In this document: positions 25,660 through 39,400 of the stretch, piece by piece
Layout: the number at the start of each line of letters is the position of its first letter
Numbering within the stretch: the first letter of the stretch is position 1
DNA from: Tritrichomonas musculus
Taxonomy: Eukaryota; Parabasalia; Tritrichomonadida; Tritrichomonadidae
Direction: 5' to 3'
Assembly: GCA_039105265.1 (NCBI GenBank)
Contig: JAPFFF010000002.1
Coordinates: forward strand, 3,782,001-3,846,000
Length of the DNA stretch: 64,000 bases
Made by a program: the position numbers and the translations under genes
Notes under the pieces: generated by a model
Told to the model about the DNA's origin: nothing
What the model saw: only the letters and a program-made list of their open reading frames with translations
Database searches by the model: none

Positions 25660-27433
25660 ATATATATTTCATAATATATTTGAATGTCAACTATTTGTTA
25701 TAAAAACTGTCAATCAATTTCGGAGCATTTTTCCGATGCATTCGTGGAGCCGATTTTAGGTATTAATATATATATTGTTAAGCATATAATAAACAAACAA
25801 ATATAATGATTTGGATCCCAAACAATTATTTATGACATAAAAACAAATCATTTTTTTACTTTTTTTTCATAAAAATAGATTTTTTATAAATGAATCATGT
25901 TATTTAAATAAAAAAATAATATATAATAAAGAATACAACACTTATAAAATATTTTGGTTTAGATAAAATCTTTTAATTATGATTCTACATCATAATATCA
26001 GTTTATTATTGATACAAAAAATATTCAAGATTTACTTAATTTAATCAGTTTTTTCTCATTATATATTCTTATTATATATTTATATATAATATATTTTAAT
26101 TATCTCTAATATTTAAAAAGATATTTTAAAAATATGTTTTTGCCAAAAATACGTTATTTAAGTTACCCCACCCATTTTTCAATGTAATAACAATAAAATA
26201 TTTGAGAGGATGATAATAAAATAAACTATACGTTTACACGAAAAGTTAGTAACAAAAAAATTTGAATGAATTTTCAGAAAATTCCTTATCGTTGCATCCC
26301 CTATTTTCCTAGATTTTATTTCAGAAATTTTAATGGAGTAAAATGACATAAATATAAAAAAGGTAAAAAAGAAATATTTATTATAATAAAGTATAGTTTT
26401 TTCAAAGCCTTTTTAGCTTTTTTGGGAATGATGCAAAATCAAACAGCTGGGCAATAAAAATTCTGTGACTTATTACTAATATTGAAATATATGTGTTACA
26501 ATAGCTTCAATTCTTTTTAATTTTCACTATAAATGAGCAAAATCGTTGCATAAAGCATGCTTTGATGGCTAATTTGAATTTAAAAAACGTTTACTATATA
26601 AATATTAAATGACAAAGAATATCAAATGTGGGATAGCTGCCAATCTTTCAGTACCCTATATCAACTTGTTTCTAACCAATTGATGCTGTTTTCCGAAAAG
26701 AATAGTGAAATAACATACCGTGGGCTTACATAGAATCAATAAAAATTATTATAAACAGCCATTATGAAAACGATTAAAAAATATTCAAAAAATTGAGAGG
26801 AAAATCTCGGAAAAAAAGCATTTTACGATCTAAATTAGTATTTGATATTTGAAAAAGTGAAAGAACTCATAAATTCAAATGGATCATTACAAAGTTTTTC
26901 GAAAATCTTTTAGATAGAGATTAAATTATTATTTTTGTTAATTCTCAAAAGTTGATAAAGCAATTTAAACAGAAAAAGATATTGACTTGTATTCATTTTG
27001 CTATTGCACATGAATTCAATTTTGAAATATCTTTTAAAAATTCAAACAATTCAATCTTTTTAATGCTATATATAAAAGATGACGATTATACTTTGCATTG
27101 AATGAAAAAAGATGATGATTATTTTATTGGTCTGACCAGATAAACTTTGAAATTTGATGTAATTTATTTTGAAAGAAAAATCAATTGGTTTTTTTGAATT
27201 GAACATCTCACTTTAATTTAATTATAAATATTTTAAATTCTAATTTATTTAAATAAAATATTATTGTGAATATAATATAATGTTTATATATATAAAATAA
27301 TATAAAAAATAATTTAATATTAACCTTTTTTTTATATCGATATTAATGAATATAACATATTTCAAAATTAAAATGCAATAAAAATTTATATTGTTTTTAA
27401 TTTCAAAAAAAATTTAAATTTTTACTCTATTAT
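25660..27433. other. 1.8-kb AT-rich gene-free region
   Basis: Between the Maverick and the Pmp-like gene. Poly-A/T tracts and short repeats only. I found no gene, no RNA and no terminal-inverted-repeat pair with a target duplication. The last few hundred bases must hold the promoter of the Pmp-like gene; no clear trichomonad initiator (TCA-type) is obvious. Confidence 0.5.
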
Positions 27434-30400
27434 ATGCTCGCTTTTTATTTACTTTTATGCTTTAAAATTCATACGAATCAGATAAGAATTAGTGATTATC
27501 GCTTACAGGATGGCTTTCCAATTAATGAGTGTCGATCAATCACTCACAATAAAAATGAAGATCATTGGCATCAATATGGTTCTGAAGATGTTATAAATAA
27601 TGATCCATACTATATAAAATGCGATAACGGAGGCAAAATTGTTTTATCAGGCGGTGGAATTTCAATGGTAAGAACCTTTAAAACAGACATTGACATACTT
27701 CCTCACGGTTTAATTGATGTATCAAACGCAAATTTTGAATGTTTTTTGGACGAAATTTATGCATCAGGAGCAATGTCGAGAAGAATTCAATTAATTCATT
27801 TTCGAGGTTCGGGTGAGCATTCAATTTATAGCACCAGTTTTAGATTTTGCGGTATTAGTACGTATGAACATGTTAATGAAAACGACAACAATCCAGATCA
27901 TAATGAACCAGATAATTGGGACCCAACCCTTATTTTTATTGAAGGAAACTCAAATAATATTTTTACTCATGTTAGTTTTACTCATCCAAAAACAGGAACC
28001 CCACAGGCTTGGGCCCTTACGCCTGTTAGATGCATTAAATGCATTTCTCAATGTAATATTAATATTAGTAATTCGAACTTTTACAACGCAACTGCATTTG
28101 AACATGGAGCTTTTCTTTATTTAGGTACAACAGGCGACTCGAATATTTCTATATCTAATTTTCAAGAATGCTTCGACCGACATGCTGATAATAATCATGC
28201 AATTTATATTTCTACAGACAATACAGGATCAGTTTCGATCAAAAGTTCTATTTTTAGAGATTGTGGTAAATTTAAAAATGGTTATGTCATTACATCATAT
28301 AATTCGAAACTTGCTTTTGAAGGAAATACTGTTGAATTCACAGATATTGAAAATTGCAGTAGATGTGTTCGATGCTACAAAAAGGGAACTTTCATATTCA
28401 ATAATAACAATTTCAAAAATATCAAACCCATAACTGATGGTAATTTAGGCTGGGTTTCTTCAGCTATTCATTATGAACCACAAGGTACAAATAATGACGA
28501 AGAACATTTTGAATTATCTGGTAATAATTTTATGAAGATTGAAGGAACCAACCAAGGTCGCTGCGTTTATGCTGTTATTAAAGAAGAAAGAATCACAGAA
28601 GTTGCTAATAATTTTGTTTCAGAATGCCCTGTTGGTGGATTCTGTATCAAATTTATATTTAATACAGCTATATACAATTTGACTATGAATGGCTGGGAAT
28701 TTAGAAACAATGCTGGCTCAGACACTCATGGTGGAGGCACCGGAATTTGGATTCAAAACACTGATCATGATGACAAATTTACTGATCCATTTACCTTAAT
28801 TATTAAAAGTTGCGTATTTGATAACAATCATTGTACTAAAAAAGGAGGTGCACTTCAATTTGGAAATAATGAATACGAGGACAAAGACAAATATCAAATG
28901 AGAATAGAAATTCAATTAACTGATTGCACTTTTCGAAATAATGTAGCTGAAGAAGGAGGCGGAGCATTATATATTTCTACTACATATCCATTAACAATCT
29001 CAAATTGCCATTTTATTAACAATCGATCACCACAAAATGGAGGTGCCATTTATATCAAAACAGATATAAATGACTTTTCTGGTACAAATCAACACATGAC
29101 TATAGCAGAAATTACAGGATGCGAATTTATCAATAATTCCGGAAATTATGCTCATTGCATTTACATCATAGATGGATCACAAACCCAAATATTAGTTAGA
29201 CAATGCACATTTAATAACAATTATAATCCAAATTTAGCTGCTGGATCTTGCATTTTGTCAAACGCAATAGAATTAACTGTTTCAGACTCAACTTTTGAAA
29301 ATGATAATTTAGAAACCGCAAGTGGAGGAGTTAATGTAACATCTCGATCTACACTATCTGTTTCCAATTCCCAATTTATCCATTGCACTGCTGGAAATGT
29401 TGAAAAATCTTTTGGAGGCGGCATTGGTTATTGCACTTCAGTCAATGATGACTCTTCAAGAACTGAAAGCATAAAAATAGAGAGAAATTGTATTTTTGAT
29501 GGAAATGGAGGCGCCAATGGCGTTGCTATTGGCTTAAAACCAGTAGCATCCTTCCCGCAAATTTCAGATGTTACAATTAAGAACCATGATTTAACAAATT
29601 GGATATTTTTCATCTTCTTCTATTTCGAAACGGATAATCAAGAATTTGAATTAAATAGAATAACATTTGATAGAAATAGTTTTGACAGTGGGCGTTATTC
29701 TGAATTTGGTGGTGGAACTGGTATTTGGATTGCTGAATCAGAAGATGTAAACTACATCCAATCATTTAATTTATGCTTCAATGATTGCGTTTTTAGCAAC
29801 AATTATTCACCTGAAAACGGTGGTGCTTTAAGTTATGGCGGCAGCCCAAGGCTTGAATCAGTTGAACTAACATTGAATGGATGCAGATTTGAGAACAATA
29901 GATGCGATCAATATTATGGAGGAGCCTGCAGATTTGAAACTTCAGAACCTGTTTCTATAATTGGTTGCACTTTTATCAATAATAGAGCCGAGTCTTCAAC
30001 CAATCCTGGTGTATCAGGCGGTGGAGCCATTTTCTTTGGATCTACTGTTTCAGCTGCTCTTATACATGATTGTATATTTGATAACTGTTTTGCATACCGT
30101 GGATCTTTTATTTTTACAAATGGAGCTATGAAAAACATTAGTGTATCAGAATGCACTTTCCAAAACCTTCAAGTTGGACAATCAACTAGCGTTTATATTA
30201 TGGTTGATCAACAAGTTACTCAATTTACTTTTGATTCCAATACATTTACAGGGCTTAGCTGCACAGGACCTGATGGAGGAGCTGGACTTCATGTTTTAAA
30301 TGGTGATGATTGCGAAATTTCTAATTGTAAGTTCATCAATTGCATTGGAGGAGGCATTGAATATACAAATAATAATGGTATAATTAGAATACCTGATCCA

Positions 30401-33400
30401 TCAACTGCTCAACTTCTTTTCTCACTTTGTGAATTTAATAACGAACAAAAGAGCCATAGTCAAGATGCAAGAGCTATTTATATAGCTAATAATGCTAATG
30501 TTAGATTTAACTCTTGCTCATTTTTGGGATATGATCAAAGTGACAAAGATGGTGCCGTTCTAAAATCACAATCTGAAACTTGTACAATTTTCTATAATTG
30601 TAGCTTTTTAGCTCTTGAAGCCCGATCTTTGATGAACATGCCAAAAGCTCTTTCTGTTGATATTTCAAGTTGCCAGTTTTCTAATTGCCAAATGGGAGAC
30701 TACTTAATTATTGCAGGTGACGCTCAAGATTTCAAACTTGATAACAACACATTTTCAGACGACAGCAAAACAATTAATATTGAAGGAAAAGCAACAAAAG
30801 CAACAGTTTCCTATAATAAGTTCTTGAAATGCAAGCAAACCAGTGCAATTGTAGTCAACAGTCCTTCTCTTTCTTTAGAAGTTTTCGGCAATACCTTTAC
30901 AGAATGTAGGTCTGATAGTGATGGATCAGCATTACGCATTGAAGATAGCACTCATACATACATTCATGATTGCGTTTTTACTGACAATAATCAAGGATCA
31001 CAAAACGACTGCTATACTATTTATACAAAATCCAACAATTTAGAATTCACTGATTCCATAATTAAATACACAGGCCAATATTATGGAAGTGGAATTAAGA
31101 TCGGTAGAAAGTGCATTGCTGAAATAACGAGTGTCCAATTCCTCAATTTACATCGACCATCGGCAATATATTACGATGGAGCTGAAGATCGAAAAGATAA
31201 CGTTACACTTGAAACAGTTGTTTCAAATTGCACATTTGATAATTTCAAAATGATTGGATCTGCTTCATTAAATACTGCATCATATTCTGTTTTTTGTTTT
31301 GGAGACAATCTTGGAGTTGTATTCACCAATAATACAATCCGAAACCATCAACTTCCATCTAGTGAATGGGCTATCTCCATTGGTAAAATTGAAGATGCAA
31401 TTGATAATTGTACTTTTGAAGGAAATACCGTTAATTCAGAAAATGGCGGAGGAATCGGTGTAGAATTTATTAGAGCGAATGCAAGAATTTCAGATTGTGT
31501 TTTCATTCGAAATCATGCTAACATTTCAACACAATCAACAAGTGGAAAAGGAGGTGCTGTCAAATTTTCAAAAACTTCCATTGAAATTGAAAATTGCGTT
31601 TTTAATAATAACCTTGCAGATTATGAAGGCGGCGCTATATCAATAGAATCCACTAGTTCATTGATTTATAATTGCCAATTCACCGACAACCATGCCGCTC
31701 AACAAAACTTTGGCAACAACGAAGTCAATAATAAAATGGGAGGTGCCATCTATTATGAAAGTCCAACTACCGAAGAACATTTATTGAAGGAATGTATTTT
31801 TACTAAAAATAGTGCGTTTTCAAATGGCCATGCTATTTATATTAATGGGCCAGGAACAACAGTTCATATATCGGATCTTTGCCAATTCCAAGATAACTCT
31901 CAAAATGGAGGATCACAAATTGTTATTGATGGAAAAGCAACACTTGATTTTTCCAATTCAACAGTTTCATTATCAGAAGAATCATCATTTAAAGCACGTG
32001 GAATTGAATTGATGACAGGATCATTAAATGCTCATAATACAACATTTTCCAATATCCAAGCACCTGATTCAAATGGAAAGATTGAAGGTAATGCAATTCT
32101 TGTTAATCGAGGTAACAATGAGGCAACCATCGAATACAACTTATTCATGGATTGCTATATTAATAATAAATTATCTTACGCAGTTACATTTAATGGCAGC
32201 CGGTTAAATTTCATACATAATACATTTGATTTCTCTTCTAACAAAGGTTGCGGCTGCTTGAGAGTTTATACAACTGGTAACATAATAATAGAAGAAAATA
32301 TTTTCAGAAATGCTAATACACCAAGTGGTTTCTCTGGCGTTCTTTATTATGAAGAACTCGAAAGATTACCACAAAGTCCTTCAACAAAAATCAGATATAA
32401 CACATTTGAAAAATGTACTAGTCAGCAAACTGCTTGCTTTAAGTTCAAGTGGATATCTCAAGATTATGAATTTACTGATAACAGCTTCCAAAATAATGTA
32501 TTAGATAACTATCTCGGAGAGTTCGATTTCATGGGAAAGAAAATAAATGGTACTTTTTACTGTGGCGGAAATAGTTTTATCAACAATTCTGCCAAATCAA
32601 GATATGGTGGTGGATCTGGTTTATGGTTCCAAAACAAGCCAAGCGCTAATGAATACTTACTTGAAAATCATTTTTCACTTTTCATTGAAGATTGCAGGTT
32701 CATCGGAAATCATGCTATCGGAGACAACTTTGTGGATAGAAACTGTTATAATGGAAGAGGAGGTGCTATTCAATTAGGTTGGACAGAATCTATGTCAAAT
32801 ATTGACGTATCATTCAGAAACACTACATTTGAAAGGAATATTGCAGATCGTGAAGGAGGCGCAATTTCAGTCCAAGTTATTGGATACGTATTGATTCAGA
32901 ACTGTACATTTAATGGAAACCTTGGTGGTCACCAAGATTCATTCCCACAAGATACCAAGTTTGGAGGAGCTGTTTTTATTTATCCTGATTTCCCATTTGC
33001 CGCAGGACATTACGCAAAAATCGAAGAAGGCTTACCTTGGATTTATTCTGACAATATTACAATTTCTAATTCAATATTTAAGAATAACAGCGCTAAAGAT
33101 GCTAATGCAATTTATTTCAAGACTGGAGAATATACTGATTTTTACATTACTGATTCCCAATTTATCGATAATCATAATGTTGCTTACAAGAATTATTCTA
33201 TTGTCTCAGAAGCCAGAGAATTTATATTTGAAAAATCTAGTTTTGACTTTGCAAACAGGTTTGAGTCTTCAAGTTCAATAAGAACAGAGAGCATAACTAC
33301 AATTACTAAATCACATTTCCACAATAGTTGCGTACTTGATACATCAATGGCAGAAACTATATTTGTCGACCCATCAGTAGAACAAATCACGATATCTGAA

Positions 33401-36400
33401 ACAATCTTTGAAGATTGTGGCGTTGGAGGAAATGGTTATAACGTTATTAAATTAAACTCACCAAGCGCTATCATCAAAAATAGTGTGATCAACTTTACAG
33501 ATAATAGTGATAGCGGTGCAATAATTAATAATCAGCCGAATTCCAAATACCTCGCTTGCAAACCAATTTATATTTATAGATATTGCGATTTGTACTTATA
33601 TGGAAATAGATTCACTAAATCACTTGGAAATGGATGCTTTTATTATAAACCAACTTTTGGAAATAAAGATGAAGAAAATGTTCATATTGAAAAGAATATT
33701 TTCGAACAATGCATAGGTGCTGCTTCAAGAGCAATGTGCGTTGAATTACAAACAAGTAATATAACATTTTATAACAATACAATTCAAGATTGCTCCTTAT
33801 ATCAAAATGCCTACTTAATCGAATTTTATTTGCCACAAATAATGAATGAATTTACTTTAGATAGCATCATTTTCAGGAACTTGGAAACAAATTCACCATA
33901 TGGAGGTGGATCTGGCTCTTGGTTCCAAATGAGGAATAAGAGATATGATCTCATTTTCAGAGATTGCACTTTTGAAAACAATCATGCTTCTTATTCAGTC
34001 AAAAATAGAGGCCTTGATAATGGAAAGGGAGGTGCACTTCAATATGGATGGACTGAATCAATTAGTAATATTGATTTAACAATTGAAAGATGCCATTTCC
34101 TTAATAACAAAGCTGATCAAGAAGGTGGCGCTTTATGCTTAATGATTCAGGGTAATATTGAAATTACAGAATGCACATTTGAGAAAAATATTGCTGGTCT
34201 TACAGATTCAAATGAATACTTAGGAGGCGCAATCGCTATTTTCCCCAATTATGGATACAAACAAAACATATATACAGAATCTGTAAATATTGCACACTGT
34301 ACATTCAAAGAAAATCTTGGTCATAACGCTAACGCAATCTTTGTTCAAGATGGATCACATACTAATATTGCTATATCAGACAAATGCCAGTTTATTGACA
34401 ATACTAATGAATCTAGTCAACATGCTTGCGTTATGGTTGAAGCACGCGAATTAGAAATTGATGATTGCAATTTCGAATTCACCTTCAAGAATACTTCATG
34501 TAATGCAATTGACACAAATGCTACCAATTTATTATTAAATTCAGTTGTTTTCCGTAGATGCGTTCTTCCTGGCAAAGCTGGCAATGCACTTGTTATCAGA
34601 GCTGCTACCACCACAAGTATTATTAATAATTGTCAATTTATTGACAGTGGTAATAATCAACAAGGAAGTGTTATTTATACAGAAGCAGCTAGCTTTGAAT
34701 ATACCCGCAACATTATTGATTTCCCTGATTTCGAATTTTCTGATAGAGGTATGTATATTCCAAATATTTGCAAATTCCATCTTTCTGATTCTACATTCCA
34801 TCATTGTAGATTTTCACAGCAAAACAATGGCGCTGCATTCTTATATGAAGGTAAGAGATCAACTGGACATACCGAAGATATTGTTCTAGAAAATGTCACT
34901 TTTAATAATAATAGTTCTCCTTATGCTTCTTGCTTCTTCATGAAACCATTATTAACAATTCCAGTCTTAAAAGATCTCACTATCAAAAATCATCAACACG
35001 CAGGAAACTTCGTTTTAGTTATCGTTTTCCCGACTAATTTAAGAAAAGATATAACTCTTGAAAGATGCACATTTGATAATAACTTATATGATAAGGCTAC
35101 TGATGCTAAACCAGATTGTGGTGGAAGCGGTCTTTGGATTGCTCCTGCTCAATTTTCACCAGGATATAAAGACTCTTTCCATCTCATCTTTAATCAATGC
35201 AAATTCCTAAGAAATAGGAATAACTTACGTGGTGGCGCATTATCATATGGATATTCTAACACTCTTCGTTATATATTCCTTGATTTCAATACCTGCACAT
35301 TTGAAGACAATACATGCGATGGGCAATTTGGTGGCGCTCTTTCAGTTAATGGTTCAGTTCCAGTAACAATTTCAAAATGCGTTTTCAAAGGAAATAAGGC
35401 AGTGTCAGCTATTAATAAAGGACATTGCATTTATGCTGACAGGAGAGCACGTGTTGTTATTTCAGAATCTTCATTCATTGATAATGGTCTTTATAATTAT
35501 ATTGCCACTAATAACTTCAGAGAAACATCAGGATTTTCAATCATCCAATGCTCAGGAGCTCAATTGGATATGAATAACTGCAATATGTCATTTACAGATC
35601 CATCTATTACCAACAGCCGTTTTATTGATATTGATTATTGCAGTACTGTTAATTTAGTTAATTCAACATTTACTAATTGCTCAGCTGGAACTCTTTGGGG
35701 TGGAGCCATTCACTTAAACAAAGAAACTCTGACAATTACAGATGAGCAAATTACAATTGATAGCTGCATATTTGATAACAATGATGCTGGAAACGGATGC
35801 TCAATACTCTTAAATACTTCAAGTGTTCCAATTGTAAACAATTTAACATTCAGAAATCAGCCTAAAGGCAAATTTGTGTTCGCCGTTTTCTTTATTGCAT
35901 TTAGAGATGAATGCACAATTGAAAACACAGTATTTGAAAATTCAACATCATCTGGTGAAGATGGCGGAGGCTCAGCAATGTGGGTTGCTAACCAAGAAGA
36001 GATCTCACATGGAAGACCATTTGAACTTACATTTAGCAAATGTATCTGGAGAAACAACGCAGCTACCAAACGAGGTGGAGCCATTCATTATGGAAATTCA
36101 AAAACATTAGTTGGAGTTCAAATGACATTTGAAAAATGCCAATTTTTGAACAATCATGCAAAAGAAGAAGGAGGTGCCGTTTCTCTTGTGACTAAATCAC
36201 CAATTGTTTTCAGCGATTGCGTATTTAGTGGAAACTATGTTGAATCAAAGACACGTGCTGGAATTTTAACCGAAGGAACAAAAGGAGGCTCTATTTCTGT
36301 CAATTCAAAGACACCACTCGTTCAAATTACAAGTTGCTCTTTCACTAATGAAACATCAGATCAAGGTAATGCTATATTCATCCATTCAAATGTTCAAGCA

Positions 36401-39400
36401 TGCTTAATTTCTCTATGCACATTTAAGAATTGCGGTAAAATGGGAACAGCTATTGTTACAGAAACACCCGAATTCATGTTCTTAAATTCAGAAGTTATTT
36501 TTGATCGCCGACTTCAAGCATGCAGAGCAATTGAAATCAGAACAATTGCAGTTACAACAATATCAAAGTCAACATTCCGCAATTGCTATACAGAAAATAT
36601 CGGTGCAGGTATTTATCTTAATAATACATTACAATCTGAAGAACAAGAAGACTTCACACTTGAGGATACAGTATTTGATGCATGCCAGGCAATAACAGAC
36701 GGATGCGCTTTCTTCCTTAATGTTAGCTCATCTCCAGTTATCAGAGGACTGACAATTCAAAATCATAAATTTGATATAAACACATCTGTTATCTTAAATT
36801 ATTATGACTTCCAAGATCTTTTCACATTATTCGATTGCACATTCAGAAGTAACTCTTATCAAAATACACGTCAACAAGATGGAGGTGGATCAGCAATCTT
36901 TATTGCAAATGGAATGAAATCAAGCTATGAATCATCTTATCGTATTTCATTTGTTGGATGCACATGGACCAAGAATTCAGGAGGCTACGGAGGTGCCTTC
37001 TCTTCTGGAATTCATACATTACATGATGATACTGAACTTTCATTTGAACGCTGCACATTTACAGACAACTATGCAGATTATGACGATGGAGGAGCATTGT
37101 TCTTAAAGACTAAACAAATGATTTTCTTTGATGATTGCACATTTTCCAAGAATCGATGCCACAATCCAGAGAATTTAGAAAACAAATGTGGTGGAGCTAT
37201 TTATATTGTTTCATGCAGCAATCTTGTTCTTACAGCTACCACATTTGCTGAAAACTATGCATATAATGGTAATGCAATTTGGGTTGAAGATATACCAACA
37301 GCTGAAATTACTGATTGTACCTTTAATTCTAATAATGATGGTAGAGTTGGTGCACAAATTGCATCTAAAAGCGCTGAATTAATTATTCGTGATACAACAT
37401 TTGAATTCAATCCTAAGAAAGCACAAGCAAGAGGTATTGAAATTCTATTAAAGTGCCAATCCACATTTGCCAACTGCCAATTCTCCTATTGCAATGCCAC
37501 AGGAAATCAAGGAAATGGATGGGGTGGTGCAATTCATATTCTTAACAATGATGCATCAATAAATAGAACAGAATCACTCACACTAGAAAGCTGTATCTTT
37601 GATAAATGCGATGCAAACAATGGAGCAGTTATTCAAGGAACAATATCATGTAATCCAACATTTAAGAAATGCACTATTTCCAACTGTGGCAGTCAAATTG
37701 CAGGCCATTTCATCATTGCAATATTCTTTGATCAACTACAACAATTTGTTACTATTGATGAATGCACATTCTTAGGTAACTACTTCAAAGGAACTTCATC
37801 ATCTGATGCTGGAGGAATTGGATTTTGGATTGCACATCAAACTGGCTTAGATGCTGATTCATTATCAATCAAATTCCTTAATTGTCATTTCATATCCAAT
37901 CATGCTGCAAAGAATGGTGGTGTTCTTGGATATGGAAATAGTCCAAGACTTAAGAATATTTCATTAACATTTGAAGGCTGTACATTTAATGATAACGTCT
38001 GTGATGGAGGCCAAGGTGGCGCTTTATACATTCAAATTGAAAGAGCATTTACTGTTACCGGCTGTCATTTCATTAGCAACAAATGCAATGGTGCCAACAC
38101 TCGTGGTTCAGCCATATATATGGAATCTCCATCAGAATTATGCTCAATTCGTGACTCAACATTTGAAAGTGGTCAAGCAATCGATGGTGCTATTTATGCT
38201 CAAAGCGTAACCAATAATTTGGCTATTTCAGATTGCAAGTTCATTAACTGTGCTTCTTCAACAACAGGATCAGCAATCTATTCTGCTGCTGGAATCTTCA
38301 ACATCCATTCATGCGATATTATTTTCGAAGAGACATCAACAATCCAATGCCGAGGTATTTTTGTTAAAGACAAAGCTGATGTCACAATTTCACAAGTCAA
38401 CTTAATAAATTGCAAGTCATCAGGCACCGGCGGTGGTCTAAACATCGATTTCACAACAGGAAATCGTGAAGAATCACTTTTGATTAATACATGCTTGATT
38501 GACAATGCAGATGGAACAAACGGATGCGCAGCTATGATTAATACTAATTTTGCACCAGATATCGATGGACTTACAATTCGTAATTGCACATCTGGTCGTT
38601 ATGTATTCTGCATCTTCTTTACAACTTATGTTTATGAAGCTAAAATTAAGAACTGCATCTTTGAAAATAACGAGTTTGCTAACAATGCTTACCCACCAAT
38701 TCCAGATGGAGGTGGCAGTGGTGTTTGGATAGCAAACAATGGAATCAGAGATGATGACAAAGAGAAGCATCTCATCTTTGAAGGATGCACTTGGTTAAAT
38801 AACCGTGTTAAAGATAATTCTGCATTGAAATATGGAGGTGGATTTTCACTTGGTACAAGTCCAACTACAAAGATTACAGAACTTGAATTTAAATCATGCA
38901 GATTCATTAATAACTTTGCTTCAGAAAGAGGTGGTGGTCTTTACTTAGCAACATCACTTCCAGTTACAATTAATAACTGCTTATTCGATGGAAATGAAGC
39001 CGAAGAAGGTTCAAGTATTTATACAGAAACAACTTCAAATGTTACAATTCAATACACACAAATGGTTCGTGGTAAGACAACTTCAAATGGCGCTGCTTTC
39101 ATTAAATCAAGCCAGCAATTAAATATGCTTAATGTAACATTCACAGAAAATACAGGTGGTTCACCTTCATCTCTTTACTTAGAAAATGAAGGAACAGCTG
39201 TTATTGAAAATTGCAACTTTGATTTCACAAGAACTTCTGAACAATATCAAATTCGCCTTGCTGGTGAATCTTCATCAGCTTCCATTACATTCAGAATGGG
39301 ATGTTTCATTCATAAAGGATCCGATTCTGGAAATACTCACATTTATTCAACTCATAAAGGACAAATTAACTTACCTGCCGGTAACTGCTTCGATTCTTCT

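Noticed and set aside
33615-33836. Minus-strand and other-frame open frames inside the Pmp-like gene
   Set aside because: Shadows of a strongly coding frame; none has its own composition or motif support.
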